DNA of 64,000 bases from Steinernema hermaphroditum (taxonomy: Eukaryota; Nematoda; Chromadorea; Rhabditida; Steinernematidae). The notes below the pieces were generated by a model that had not been told where the DNA came from, searched no databases, and worked only from the letters and a program-made list of their open reading frames with translations. Positions 12,201-24,916 of this stretch are shown piece by piece. Location of the stretch: positions 3,286,001-3,350,000 of the forward strand of contig CM059622.1 of the NCBI GenBank assembly GCA_030435675.1. Reading direction: 5' to 3'. Positions within the stretch are counted from its first letter, which is position 1. Each line of letters starts with the position of its first letter. The translations under genes and the position numbers were made by a program.

Positions 12201-15200
12201 TCTTTGGACAACAGAGGCTATAAAAGAACAATCCCTATGTCCTTTTTGGAATTTGGATGTCAGATACTGAATCAGTACCAGCCTACTACGCTTCCATTCT
12301 ACGCACTCGGCAGTGCCTTTCCCAGAATTGCTGATCAGCGGGGTCAACGAACGGGCCACCTCTCCTCATTTGTTTGATCTCAATTTGATAACCACGTTCA
12401 CCAATGAACAGGCTGTGAAAAGTCAACTGAAGGGTATACAGAGAGGAACTCGATGAGACCCTTAAGGGTTGAACACACTGTTAGAACTGCTCTGTTTCAT
12501 ATCTAGGCTTTCGCTCAGGCCAGAGCCTTCTTAGAGGCCAGCTTTTGGATCAAGACATTGTTTTATTAGCAACAATGTCTCGGTTTGGGATCAATATAGA
12601 TCTACTCTTTCTAGAAAAATCCGTCTCTTCCAGCCTTCTCCAGCCCCTATCTTTCCTCCTATAAATCCGAATGTCACGCATCTCAATCGATTATTGCTAA
12701 ACGATCGAATAAAAGACGGTCTCGCCACGTTCCCGCCACCACAACAACCCTCCAAATCAAAACTGTCAAGTGCAAAAAGCGGGACAAGAACTGACGTTGT
12801 TGTTCTCGGCGCGCGGCGCCCCTTGACTCCGCACTCGAGGAATTCATTTCGCTTTCCTTGACCGCAAATCAGCCTTCGGTTTCGATCGCTGCGGGAACGC
12901 GACGGACTCAATCGCATTTGGGGATTTCGGCCGCGAGGATTTGCCGCTTCGTCACGAGCGGAACAAAGCGGCGCGACGTTCGTGTTTTTCCAAGGTTACT
13001 CAAGGCCGCTGCTTACACGAATGAGTGGATTAGGCCGCTTTTTGAATTGGACTGATCTGTGGTGGATGGGACGTGAAAGAGACATCTGATGACCGAGTCA
13101 AGAGCATGATTCTTAGGCGCAGTCACTTGCTAAAACAAACCTGGACCGGTTTATTGAACAGTTTCAGAAAGAGGTTAAAAGGATGTCACGGAAAGGAAAG
13201 CTAACCTGATTTGGAAAACTCAAAAGGAGATGGATCCCGGGGGAAAAGAGGGGTGAAAGCTTTTGTGGCTATTCAGATTCAAAGAGTTAATCGATTCCAT
13301 TTGGAAGGAACTGAACCATAGTTAGGTAGTACACGAAAGGGAACAGCTGAAGAAGTAATTTGAGTTGTTAGTGTCAAATTTTTCGGTTACCGTAATTCTA
13401 TCAAATCAAAGAACATAAGGTCTATGTGATCTTCATCGCTTTTTATATCAGTGAGGTCACTAAAATCGCATAAATATTGTATTCTGTAGAGACGCAAAGC
13501 TCAATCCTGCGCCCGCGCCAAAAAGCAAACCTCGGAAAAGGGGTCTCCTCAAACGCGCTAAGCAGAAGCACATGATGGCGCGTGATGAGCCGATCGCGTT
13601 GAAGATACGCGAGTGCGAAAAGGAGCGAACATCGCGCAGAACCAGATCCGCGCGCGCCGCGATGGCGATCGGTGCAAATCCGCCGGAGGGGACATCGGCT
13701 ATGTTTACCTATTTTGGCGGCGCGTCTCTGTTTGCCGAGACGCGCCGGACGGTAGTGAAAGTGGCCTAGAAAGGGAAGGCTGTTTCATGGTCGGGTGGCT
13801 ACGAAAGGGAAAGGGAACGATTTCTTGTACTGTAGACTAACCCTGGAGCTAGGCGATGGAAGGAATTCTGGAGTCTTGAACTTGTTGATCTCATCCTTGT
13901 GGTCTATCTTTTGAAACTTTTTTGGAGACAAAAAAATCACAGCAGAAAGGGTCCAGATCCAGGCGATAGTTTTAAAGGAGCAAAAGACCAAAAACGCGGA
14001 ACACATCTCGCATGGATTAATCCATTCATTCCAATAGGGAGCGGATCTGTGAGAAAATTGGCGGGTGGCACTTTTTCAGCCTGGTCGAGCAGAATTCGGT
14101 CAAACGATTTTCACTGTGACATGTACGAAATTCTTGGGCGCTATAAGGAAAGTGACAATCAGTAGTGTGGAAAGTCGTGCATTTTTGGGGCACTCTACAG
14201 AGCCAAAAAGATTTCCTGTGGTTCTATGACACGTCTACTTCTATTTCACGGTCCAAAACAAGTGCATTTAGGGGGAAGTTTGAAGAATACTCCTTGATCT
14301 AGAGCTAGAATATCTACATGGACCTTGCGTCCGTTATAACTCAAGTACTTAGACTGCAAAGGGTGTAATTTGACAAGAACCTACTCAGTGCCTCCAGAGG
14401 AGCGTGGCTAGCCCTTTGAGGTCAGTCCTGCAGAATAGGTGCTACCTTTCAAGAATTCAGAATAGTAGGAGCTTCACCTAGAGAGACCTAGCCTAATCAG
14501 AAATATACAAGAGGTAGGGCTGCAAACCCTCTACAATTACAGATCACTTCCTGAATTCCAAATTGCAGCATAACGGCCTCAACATTGAAACCAGTATCTC
14601 AAATTCTTCGGCTCAATTTCGAAGCCCGCGGCGCTGAACCGACCGAAAGTACAAATGAAGGAGACGATGGTCCGGAAGACCCAGATAAAGGCTACACTTT
14701 TCGGGGTGGGCTAGCCGCCGCCAGCGATAGCCGTAGGCGCTGGACGAAAGCGAAGCCTGCTCCGAACCTACTCGAATGCCGCGATTCGCGGCGGATAAAT
14801 AGAAGAAGTTAGCCCGAGGGCGTTGACGAGATGACTCAACCGAACCGGTTCGGCGTGCGCGACTGTTTCTTGCCGCGCGCGCCGCCGCCGCCATGAGACA
14901 ATTGGCTATCGCTTCGGCTTCTTCTTAGCCTGTTAGCAGCCGCGGCGGGACCTTGAAATCCGACGACGACGTCGACAATACGTGCATAACCTTGATTAGG
15001 CGAACGTAATGAAGCGGGACAGAAGAAGACGAAGAAGCTGGTGACGTTGCCGGAGAGGTTGACTCAGAGGCAAAGATTGTGACATTTCAGGTTTGCGCCG
15101 TTTGGGTTGGCGAGTTCGGAGGAATTTCGGCGGGAGAAAAAAGTCATTTTCACGCAAATCGACGGAGTGAGGTCCTGAATGGCATTGGCGACTGACATTG

Positions 15201-18200
15201 AGATCAGCGTGTGGTCGCAGGATCAACGTTTTAAGGCTGTTTTTTTGGCTTCCTTACGACGTAACGAAGGTTGCGTAGGTTCGGCGCTTTTGTCTTTGAG
15301 ACGTTGCAAGGGTAACGCTCCGAGAAAAAAGCTTATATACTCTATCTCTCTCGAGCAAACTGTAGTCTGAAACTCCTTCGGAAAAACATGAATGAGCCTT
15401 AAGTGGTGTTCGTCCTTTATGGGGACTACGCCTGTCCGGCATCCCAGTTCTTCTGCTTTGATCATCGTGGCCTTTATGTTCCCTTACAAGTCTCTTGGAG
15501 TTTGGCCCAATGTGCTAAAAACGCACTTTTGGGGTGAAGCAGGGAATAGCCTTAGTCTTAAGCGATCTATCAATCGAGATAGGAGACAAAAGTGCAAGTG
15601 AAACGCGGAATATTGAAAAAAGATAGCTTCCTCTAATGAGGAAATAAATCAGTTGGACTATAGATGAATACCACACGCATCGGCTGGAGCATATAAACTA
15701 GCAAAGAATAATGCAGGCTAAATAAGGTTCACGCATAATTTAGACGATGTGACTGATGCTGGTGTTTTAATTTTAAAAACCATCTGTATCCGATCATTCG
15801 AAGTCCTTTCTCTAGTCTCTGTATGGAAGCCATTGTTCTTTAGTCCTCATAGGAACCATCGAAATGATCACTGAGGAGCGGTCGCTTTCAGATAATAGAC
15901 AAAACTTAGCCGACCGATTACAAAACAGACACTTTCGCAATGAGCTCAGACACAGACAGTTCAGATGACAGCGGTTCAATGCCTCCGAGTCTCATAGACC
16001 ACCAATTGTCTACCGTGGCAGGAATCGTTAACACCGATGAATGTGATTTTTTCCTATTGTTGTTGCACCTGTGAACGCTCAGCGATCGGCGATCACTGAA
16101 CCGGTCCAGAATTTTACTGATAACTGCTACGTCTGGGTTATGGAACATTACATTTTTCCATTTTAATGAGGGCTAATTGTTAATGAGGGTTTGATACTTT
16201 GAGATTCGAGGTTATAAAAAGCTTAACTTCTTGATAATATCTACAGTATTAGTTCGATTAGTTTACCATTTTCTAAGATGTATCAGATTGCCCACTGTGG
16301 TCTCCAACGAGTTTGACCGCATGCAAAATAATTAAAGTACTCCATAGAATGAAAATTTCGGTAAAATTAGGTCGTCCGCAGTGATGGGACAGCTTAAGCC
16401 AAGCTTGGATGTCAGGCCCCATGAACACATGAATATGGGACTTGATTAGCTAGTCCAAAACCTTTCCGCCCCATGAAACCGCTCATCGTGGCCTTTAGGC
16501 AAGTTTTAGGTGCCATTATTGCACATAACATAATCTTGTTCCTTGTGCCTTGGGTTCCATCTCCACAGGAACCAATCAAAAGGCAATTAAATCCCTCGTT
16601 TTAATTAAATCCCTTAAAAGATTTCCTCCATTTTTAGTATTAGAGTCTCTTCCAGATTACCCTCTACTAAATCTAATGTCTAATGCACTCCTGGTTCGAC
16701 TTCTTGTTTTAGATCGACATATAGCAGACGCGGAACAGTCTCAACACAAAACGGACTCAGAGAAACGAATAGCGAACGATCGCTGTGGCTGTTCGCACAA
16801 AATAGCAACAGACGAAAAACGCCCGATCCAGAACGTTTGATGACTCAAATAATTGACCTTCATGTTGTCTAAAGTTTATGTGAGATGTTTTGTCCGCTTG
16901 ATTTATTCGGGGGCGACGATAATTATAGCATAACGCTGATGATAGGGCTAAGTTCATGTTCTATGTCCTCTAGCATTACACCGTTGGTTGATACCGCGTG
17001 CATGCACGAGAGAGCACACGTGCCTCTTCCGCATAGTTACGCGAGTCCACCAAGATCAAGTCCAGCAGAAAGCAACATTCGCGTGATGGATCGGCGCGTC
17101 GTTTCCCGTCTTCCATTTTTGCAGAGATCGAGATAGCGATGGCGCAATCGCAGCGACCACTCCGGCCGGCGGCCTCGAGGCGAGCGGGATTCCAAACCGG
17201 GTGGCAATAAAAAACCTCCCCTCTCACCTGATGAATGGCCATCGCACAAGCGGTTTCTCACAGAGAGCAGGTTTGGAATTTTTGGAAAGGTCTTATGAAT
17301 GACATTCGGGTGTGGTCACATGGCACTTTGGAGCACACTGATCCGCAGCACTGTCCAAACTAGGTTGTTCACAGACAGAAAGAATAACGGAAACTTTGGT
17401 GTTTGTAGTTTGTGCCCAAATTTTCACAATCTCGTTCCTTTGCTTCTGGTTTTTAGCGAATTGAACGCCATGGACAGTCTCTCTTACCTGTCTTGCTCGG
17501 CGGTGTAGACAGTCTCATCTGATGAACTTTTCTTGTTGGAATCATGTTCTAGGAGTGTTTACAGATCTACGACAGACACTTGTCTCAAAAATCTCAAAAT
17601 GCGTCTCTTTTGGCTGTATAGACTTTCCTGTTCTGATGAAACCTCGTCATTCGACTTTAGGCAGAGTAGACAATAAGCCTTCGTGGCGAGGTGGCTTCAT
17701 GGAATCATCATTTTTGTGGACATTCTAGGCCTTCTTCTAAAATTTCCTTCCGGAACTGGTAGACATCTCAACAAACTGCTCCCCAACAACGCTATAACAG
17801 ACATACAATTCCACTGCGCAACGTATACCAATTTTCCAGACTGCCTAATGCATGAAATATCAAGTTGTTGCTCTTCTATCAGGAAAATGTTCGTCCGGTT
17901 GCAGAATGTCTATGAGCAACCCTTTTTTAGATGAAGGTAGACAACTAAACTGTCTCGTTTTGACAAACCTTCTCACCAACCGGTCTTCCCACCACAGGCA
18001 TACTCAAATCTCTCAAATGACTCACAAAATCAAAGATATATCTGACAATGAGTGTCCAGACTCAGGACAGCCGAAGGAGACATATATCGTTGTGCCTTTC
18101 CCAAATAATCCAAATTTCTTGTTTTTCACTATCTTTCCGATTCGCAACGACTCGCCTCGGGTTGACGCCCTTCGCCCTTCACTCCGACCTGCAAAAAACG

Positions 18201-18636
18201 CCATCTGTTAACTGCACTACAAAAGAACATTCTTCGCCGTCTTTCGCGCGCGCGCTGTAATGTGTTCGGCGAAAGCGGATCTAAGCAGTGCGGCGCGTTT
18301 TTTCAGCGGCGACAACGATCATCAAATTTCAATTACGCGACGCGCGCTGATTGCGCGAGGTTCGTCGGTTGCGTCACGAAGAGGCGAGTAGCCGCTGGCG
18401 ACTTGAATGGAGCGCGGAAAAAACCGTGGAGAACGAGTTTGGCCGACAGGTAATCGAGCGATTTGCGATGAAGAGAGCTGCGCAGATTGCAGGAAAAAGG
18501 TTCGCACTTTCAAGAGGGCTTTGCAGAGGCATCAGCCTGAAACACACATGGGATATAGTTGTTTATATGAATGACCATATGTGGAGCATAACAAGCAGAA
18601 AGCATAACATAATAGATGAAAAGATATATACAGTAT
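9300..18636. other. long stretch without a supported gene
   Basis: About 9.3 kb. Open frames are short, lie on both strands and show no family signature, so none is annotated. GC- and CpG-rich blocks at roughly 10.4-10.7, 11.7-12.1, 12.7-13.0, 13.5-13.8, 14.6-15.2 and 18.1-18.5 kb alternate with AT-rich sequence. They could be regulatory DNA, unannotated untranslated exons or decayed elements. I see no tRNA, rRNA, transposase or long tandem array here. Confidence 0.5.
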
Positions 18637-20095
18637 TTATACAATGTTGGCACAGCCGTGGTCGAACCTGAAAGTAGACAGACTGTAGACACGCAGAGGA
18701 GATCAGTCGCTTACTTGCACTCCTTGCCATAGGTGCACCGCTGGCCGAAAGGACACTTGACGCCGGAAGGCAATCGTTCCTTGTGCAACAAGCTGCTAAC
18801 GTGCGGCCCATTATTACCAAGCTGGAACTCTGGTAAGATGAACCTGAAACGTTCGATGTGACAAGCGGTAGAGACGGACAAGCCGACCTGTCTCTGACGA
18901 AAGCGTACATGAGAACACGTTCTTCGATGAAATTGACGGAGTTGATGTCCTCCAGCTGCAGATCGCGATACGTATCGTTGGACACGATAACTCCGTCTTT
19001 GTCTTGAGCCAACTTCAGGATATAGCGATCGTCGTAGGGAACGAAGAGATGATCATGGATCTTGTGAGCGGGACTCCAGAAGATGCGACCGGCTTCGTTC
19101 AACTTCTGCAGAATTTCCTGAAAAACAGCGATTACAGGAAGTTTTCTATACACTCCCAAATGTAGACGTTTGAGTGAAGGCAATACCCGCACGTCTTCAG
19201 AAAAGCCGTAAAAGTTAATGCAAAGTAAAACTCATTCAACCGAGCGCGAGTTATTATGGATGTGTACAAAAGTGAATGCAGGCAATCAACATTGGTCTGC
19301 ATGTCTGCAGGACCGATCACGCTTTACTTTCCAACGGGTTCATCGGCTGACCGGTTGGTCCATCTTTAAAAAATCCCCTTTTTGCTGCAGATGTGTCGTC
19401 CTGACAACGAACCTTTCCAACAATACGGCAACCGCCAGCACCGAACGTAGGCAGCACCTTGTAATAAGAGGGAAGAACGATGAGCACGTCGTGATGACCG
19501 CGCTCTGTGAAGTAATCGACGCAAGTCTTCAAAGCCTTCATATTGACGCTGCGCTTGGTACCACATCTGCAAGAAGCATGTCATAAAATGGGAGCGTAAA
19601 CGAAGTAACTGACGATCGGGCAACGTTGAGTCCGTCGATGATGACAGAGCGAAGTCCCAGCTGGAAGTTGAACTCGAGCAATCGGTGAGTTTCCTGGCTT
19701 TCGAGGCGCGTCCGGTCGCGCATGTTCTCGCCGAAGGCGTCACAGAGCTGCTCCAGCAGCCAGTCGGCATCCACGTCGACGCCCTCGTCGTCGGCCTTCT
19801 GCATGCAGTACAGAAACTCTTCGCGGGTGAACCCAAAGCGCACGGCGAAGCATTCGTACTCCATGCGGGTCTTGTACCATTCGAGCTCTTCGATGCCCAG
19901 GAGTTCCATGAACTGGAGAACGATGTCTTCCTGAAATGGAGCGTGTACGAGATCTCCCTTGTGGAAAGTGCTTACTTCACGAACATCGCTGAGGTTCTGG
20001 GCAATTTGCCCGGCGTAGGCCAGCACACAGTCTCGCATGGTGGCTTCGTATGCAGGATCAACTTCAACGGCTTCGGCGCTTTCGATAGCTTCCAT
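18637..20095 (-). CDS. rege-1: Regnase/MCPIP-like endoribonuclease (REGE-1 type)
   Basis: Exons 19976-20095, 19614-19930, 19458-19566, 18888-19117, 18715-18843 and 18637-18667 give 311 residues. A UBA-like helical region (FGFTREEFLYCMQKADDEGVD) precedes the NYN/PIN nuclease. Nuclease signatures are RSVIIDGLNVARS, FTERGHHDVLIVLPSYYK, PYDDRYILKLAQDKDGV, IVSNDTYRDLQ and FIEERVLMYAFVRDRF; the metal-binding aspartates of the family are present. The last two exons build a CCCH finger (CPFGQRCTYGKECKFDH, spacing C-x5-C-x5-C-x3-H) ten residues before the end, or fewer. Regnases cleave stem-loops in mRNA 3' UTRs; in C. elegans REGE-1 acts on fat-control transcripts. Odd point: the join at 19458/19117 keeps phase but omits about ten residues usual after PSWRK, so a tiny exon may be missing in that 340-bp intron. 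Confidence 0.88.
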
Positions 20096-20444
20096 AGTTT
20101 TCTTTCACTTGCAGTGAACGGGGCAACAAACAACGCTCTGCAACAGAGCCCATTGCGGCTGTTTGGGACATACCGTTCAAAGCATGCAAATTTTGCAACG
20201 TTTTGCAGAAATCCCTGTGTCGTGCTAGGACCAGCTTTGCAGGTTTTACTATTCAAATGGCGTTTTCTGCAAAATCCAACTGGAATCCAAGCAGATTTTG
20301 CGCCATTTTTTTTTGCGTGTAACTTGGGACATGCGTTATGGAAGAAGCTGGGGAAAGACGCTGGATAGCCATATGAGACGTTTACAAATACGCAGGGCAA
20401 CAAAAACTGTATAACAACACAACAAACCGAACAACACGAGCTAA

Positions 20445-20858
20445 TCAACCACCTCCCACCGGTTCTTCTTCGCCGAAGTACTTGTCGTGGATACGGGACA
20501 GATGCCCCGCCAGCTCTGCGTTGATTCCGTCCACTTGTCGCACGCGCTCGTCGCCGATGAAGCTCGAGTGTTCGTGGTTCCACTGGCACTGCACCTGTTC
20601 CATGCGGTTCAGCTGCGACAGGAGGTGTGACTCGACGTACTTTAGGTTTCTCTTGAACGTCTTCAGCGACTCGGCGGCCTTGTGCACTGACATCTGAAAT
20701 CGCAGGAAGATGAGCGACCGTCACAGACTACAGTATACGACGATCTAGGCGAAGCTGACACTCACCTTCTTGTCCCCTGTCATCTCACCGATGACTTCTC
20801 TGGCACACTTCAAGATTTCGTTCAGTCGTCTGTCGATATCGTCGCCGTCCGGATGCAT
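20445..20858 (-). CDS. mdt-11: Mediator subunit 11-like protein
   Basis: Two exons, 20766-20858 and 20445-20693, encode 113 residues, the usual size for MED11. The opening segment IDRRLNEILKCAREVIGEM matches the conserved MED11 helix (I-x-x-I-L-x-x-A-x-x-V-I-x-E-x). The rest is a predicted helical hairpin (LKTFKRNLKYVESHLLSQLN), as in the MED11/MED22 four-helix bundle. MED11 sits in the Mediator head and supports pre-initiation complex assembly in the nucleus. The exon junction falls exactly before an ATG, so initiation at 20693 is also possible but would remove the conserved first helix. The family is short and divergent, so other small helical proteins cannot be excluded. Confidence 0.6.
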
Positions 20859-21657
20859 TCTGAGCACAAAACTGAAAATGAAGACGATCAAATAAGGCGC
20901 CAAAATACGGTGCGATTTACAAAAAATGGCGCGGTCGCGAAGCTTCGGGTGTCGATAATCAGAACAACTAGAACAAGCTAAATAACGCCATAAGCAAGCA
21001 GGTCGTCGTTCAGAGCGAGAACGTCCACTCGAGATTTTCTGCGACTTTCTGCGATTTGCAGCGGAATGATTGTCGCTTGTTTGTACCAGTGATAGTAATC
21101 GTGTCGAGAGCCCGAGTTCGAGTCCATTTCGGAATTCGAGTCCGCTCCTGGGAGTCTGAGTCCAACGAAATACAAGTCCTAGTCCAAGTGCGAATCGAGC
21201 CCGGATCCCACCGCGGACAGATCGGGCCCCGCTACCATTGTCGGCATTCATGTCTTCAGAATAGATTGGAAGTTAAGTGCTCTTCCCTATTGTGCGCACA
21301 GTCTTACACGTATCTGTCATGCCCCAAGTGCTTTTTCCTAGGGAATTTATGAAGATAACTTTTTTGGGCTCCTCTGAACTGAAGGGATTTACATGATACA
21401 GATTCTTAGTTTGCACCCATACACCTCAATTATTGTGGCACTTGATGGCAATTAAGGTGTCATGCAGATCCGATCGCTTTAAGTAAAAGTCCCTGTCTCG
21501 CAGATTCCTTTTAGCTGCCTTCTGTCTAACCTTTGTCACATCTCATCTCACTTGGTCATTTACACAATCGATGTGCGATGATCGGTCCGAACGCGATCGA
21601 TCCCTCCTATCACACCCCTCACTCAAATCCTTTGTCCAATGTCACGACGATCATTCC
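20859..21657. other. divergent intergenic region with a GAGTCC-rich foldback copy
   Basis: Upstream of the minus-strand MED11-like gene and of the plus-strand gene at 21658. From 21088 to about 21235 the sequence starts AGTGATAGTAATCGTG and is full of GAGTCC/GAGCCC words. Its left end resembles the terminal repeat of the foldback element at 32964-33091, so it is probably a decayed copy of that family. Confidence 0.5.
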
Positions 21658-22569
21658 ATGGATCAAGTGCCCGTCGTTTTCTCCAACGCCGTCGCCGCCA
21701 CCGTCGGCCGCTGCGGCGAGAATCCTTTGTTCCAGAGCCGACAATGGAGAAGGGCCTTCCACGATCACCACTCCAGAATCGTAGAGTTCATCTTCAACCT
21801 CACCGACTGCGATGGCACGTGGAAGTACGCGTTCCAGGCTGCGGGAATGCCCGGCATCCGCGTGGACACCTACTTTACCTTGGCCCAGATGCGTGAGCAC
21901 GTGGACCTGCACCATGTGAGGATTACCACCATCTCGATTAGCCGTCTCAGCGAGACTCTCTACAATCCTCCGGCTGTCTTTTACACTCTTCTAGATCTCG
22001 ACATGGACGAACTCCTAAAATTCGTCCTTTCGCTCTCTAACGACCGCCTCACTTCGCTCAAGATCAGAGGACTCTTCGACTTCGCCCAAGACGGTCATAT
22101 CGTTGAGGGACTGAAGGGTTTCTACTTCTCGAATATCACCATCTGGAACTACCGCGACATCTTCGACGATCTCCTCAAAAGTCATTTCCAGAGGAATCGG
22201 TGGACCGTTCTGCACATCCGCTCCGATCAATGGCCACAAACCATGTTGGAAGAACTCAAGAATCACGTGACTTCTGACGATTTCTACAATCTTTCCATCG
22301 AAAACAACACCTCTCTTCCATTTCCCTTCGAAGTGTTCGAGTCAATCTTCGAGAAGTTTCTCGAAGACCGCTGGGCACTCGGATATCCTAACATTCTCAC
22401 GGCTATTTTCGAGGATACGGCGCAAGAGAAACTCAAGAGTTATCGATTGGATTTGATCAAAAGCGCCGGAGGAGAGTACTTCAAATGGAAGAAGGAAGGT
22501 GGTCAAGAGCTAATGGTGCAGATTGTTCGCGCTCAGGGAGCTTGGACTGTTACCTGTATGGTCGACTAA
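21658..22569 (+). CDS. single-exon nematode family protein starting M-D-x-V-P
   Basis: An intronless reading frame of 303 residues from ATG at 21658. An in-frame upstream extension exists, but this start gives the MDQVPVVFSNAVAATV beginning that recurs at 38743. I do not recognise a named domain. The N-terminus sits where short F-box-like motifs occur in large nematode-specific families. The remainder reads as alternating hydrophobic strands and helices (LTSLKIRGLFDF, FYFSNITIWNYRDIF, WTVLHIRSDQWP), reminiscent of leucine-rich or FTH-type F-box-associated repeats. No signal peptide or membrane segment is visible. Lack of introns among intron-rich neighbours fits a recently expanded, possibly retro-derived family. 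The frame is certainly coding-like; function is unknown. Confidence 0.75.
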   Translation: MDQVPVVFSNAVAATVGRCGENPLFQSRQWRRAFHDHHSRIVEFIFNLTDCDGTWKYAFQAAGMPGIRVDTYFTLAQMREHVDLHHVRITTISISRLSETLYNPPAVFYTLLDLDMDELLKFVLSLSNDRLTSLKIRGLFDFAQDGHIVEGLKGFYFSNITIWNYRDIFDDLLKSHFQRNRWTVLHIRSDQWPQTMLEELKNHVTSDDFYNLSIENNTSLPFPFEVFESIFEKFLEDRWALGYPNILTAIFEDTAQEKLKSYRLDLIKSAGGEYFKWKKEGGQELMVQIVRAQGAWTVTCMVD

Positions 22570-22803
22570 AGAGAGGTGTCAAAGTAATGCGATGTCCTGT
22601 AACGACACTAATGTTAATGAGCACGTTTGACGATGTTTGTCTGTCTACAAGGGACGTATAATGCGGAACGTCTGCAAGTGTAAGTGACTGCAATCCAGCC
22701 GCTCCGATAACATTCAGTCACTCTTCGCACGGATCGAATGTAATTAAAGCAACACCACGACGTCTTTCTCAGTGAAAATAATGCGCATCATTTTATTTAC
22801 TAT
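22570..22803. other. convergent 3' UTR region
   Basis: Short stretch between two converging genes. No further feature seen. Confidence 0.6.
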
Positions 22804-24257
22804 CTACGTAGGCACTGCAATAGTTTTCACGTAATTGGCGTAGTCGGTGTTGAACTTCTTTATTGCCGGATGGCTCATCCCCTTCGCCTGAAGATACTCA
22901 CAGATGACGCGATGCATGAACACATATTGAACTTCGGTTTGCACTGCTTGCGCGCGTCGCGTTCGAAGCTCCTTCACGACTTCGTAGATCTGTACGTGGA
23001 GCGTTAAGTGATTAACTTTGAATATCTTTAAAGTTCACTCACGTTCACGGGTTGCTTGGCTTCCAGTCGCGACATAGCTATCTCTAGTCCAACTACAGTG
23101 CCCGTCCTTCCAATGCCTTGAACGAAGTTGTTGAGCATATGATAACAGTTGTCGTCCTGACTCACCAGCTGAGCAGTGCACGATGCAGACCGAGTCCTTC
23201 TTATGGCGAGAGTAGCGGAGCATTCGAAGAATCCCTAGTCCTCCAGCAGGAACGTGCTTGTCGGGCCAGTCGCGCCAAATGAACATGTTCACGAGGATTG
23301 ATGCCTCCTTCCCGTCGCCAACTTCCAGTTGAGTGTAGTCAAATGCTTTGTCCATTTTAGGATCGTTCTAGATAGGAAGCTTATAAGTGTTTTTCCGTTC
23401 ACAACACATAAATGATCTGACGAACTCTGCCAACAGAGTGAACTCGAAAAACTACCTTGATATTTCTGACGGAGAGCGTTCCGCACTGCTTGGTTTCACC
23501 CTCAGCTAGAGGCCAGTATTGCGCACACTTCGGTTTGCCATGCTCCTCAACCCGACACAACATCACAATCGAACCGGCTTTCTCTTGCCACTGAAAATTT
23601 CTGATGATTCATGCATGGTATGAGTGTTCGTGTACAATCATCCGGTAGAAATCGTTAACAGTATCATTCACCGGTCCTTGCGTGCAGATCATTCGCATCG
23701 GCGAACCCATCTCCACCACCCAATTTGCATGGATGTAATCAGAATCAGGCGGAACGTTGTGTCGGAGGACGACGCGAGTCTTGTCAAAGCACAGAACGTC
23801 GTTGTAGCTGCAGAAAGAATGTTTATGCTTGAGGCGATCATTCAACAAGTGCTCACCGATTCTTCGGCTTGTTCGCTTCGAACACGGTGATCGCCCCGGC
23901 CGGAGGAGGAATCTTTGTCGCTTTCAGCTCAGCGTACTCTTTCTGAAGGCCAGCAATCCCAACCTGGCTCAGGCGCTCGATGAACGCGGTCATCACCTCC
24001 TTCTTCTCATCGTCGGGCTGAGATCCACGGCATTTCCGCGATGTCTTATTGTCCTTTTCCTTGTCCTCCTTTTTCTGATCCTCTTCGGCTTCGTCCACTG
24101 TTGTTTGCGGACCGCCGTCTTCTACCGTTCCTTCTTCCACCGTCGAGTCTCGGCGACGGCGGCGAGTCGCTGTGCGCTTCTTCTGAAATGGATGCTCAAC
24201 GATAACAAACTATATGCGAAAGCTCACCTTTTTCGTAACAGCGCGAATTCCGCCCAT
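22804..24257 (-). CDS. cytosolic protein tyrosine phosphatase, copy 1
   Basis: Exons 24228-24257, 23857-24182, 23636-23807, 23456-23590, 23166-23367, 23043-23116 and 22804-22989 give 374 residues. A Lys/Arg/Glu-rich N-terminus (about 10-60) precedes a classical PTP domain. Visible signatures: DYIHANWV (substrate loop), TQGPVNDTV, FYRMIWQEKAGSIVMLC across one intron, CAQYWP, the general-acid loop RDWPDKHVP, and the catalytic loop VHCSAGIGRTG split between exons. Both the nucleophilic Cys and the WPD Asp are present, so the enzyme is probably active on phosphotyrosine. The design (basic tail plus a bare catalytic domain, no membrane segment) matches nematode-expanded PTPs, many of which are sperm- or germline-biased in C. 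elegans. Paralogue of the gene at 30799-32884. Confidence 0.9.
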
Positions 24258-24522
24258 GTTCTGGCAGTTTAACAGGTCGACTACTCGACTTCCGCGGCAC
24301 TTTCGAGGACAACCTGTTCAGACTGCACTCACCACTCAAATGATTCAAAACCGACTGTCTAGTCTAGACAGAGCGTCATATGCAAAGCGAGACACGTGGA
24401 CGCTCATCGTCGATTTCGACAATGAGTGTCTACAAAGCCAGACATCTGCAAAGTCGGAAATCTCATTTCGAACGATCTGCAGTCGATCGGCCGGTTGGGT
24501 GCGCTGCTCGCTTGGTCACGAA

Positions 24523-24803
24523 ATGGAGCTCGGCTACGTGATCCTGCTTACGCTGATCGCCGTCATCCTGGCGATAGAAGCCACTCTCTGGACCCGCTAC
24601 TTCTACCTCACCCTGCAGCCGTTGAGCGACTCTGGAGACGCTGCCGTTAAGGCGAGTTTCGAAAGTTTCTAATGCTTAACAAAATGTTTTCTTTTCAGTC
24701 GATGAGCACAACTTCCGGAGTGTCTTGTCAGGCACCGCAGAGCAACATGATGAACCAGGAACCGATGATGGCGGCGCAAAGCGTGAATTTGCCGAATCAA
24801 TAA
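24523..24803 (+). CDS. small single-pass membrane protein
   Basis: The ATG lies in an AAATGG context and opens a hydrophobic N-terminal helix (YVILLTLIAVILAIEATLW), followed by a short polar tail. The model uses exons 24523-24645 and 24699-24803 and gives 75 residues; its TAA overlaps an AATAAA signal. An alternative donor at 24655/24656 changes the frame of exon 2 and yields an acidic tail instead. Sequence alone cannot choose between them, though the AATAAA at the first stop favours the shorter model. It is divergent to, and about 265 bp from, the start of the phosphatase at 24257. No family recognised. Confidence 0.5.
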
Positions 24804-24916
24804 AGTTTCTAGTTTAAAATTTCCGCGGTTATCTTCTGTGATCCTACTTCGTAAACCCTTAATTTCCGTCGCGAAATTGTACTCGGAATATGCAGAGACG
24901 GAAGAGAGAGAGAGAG

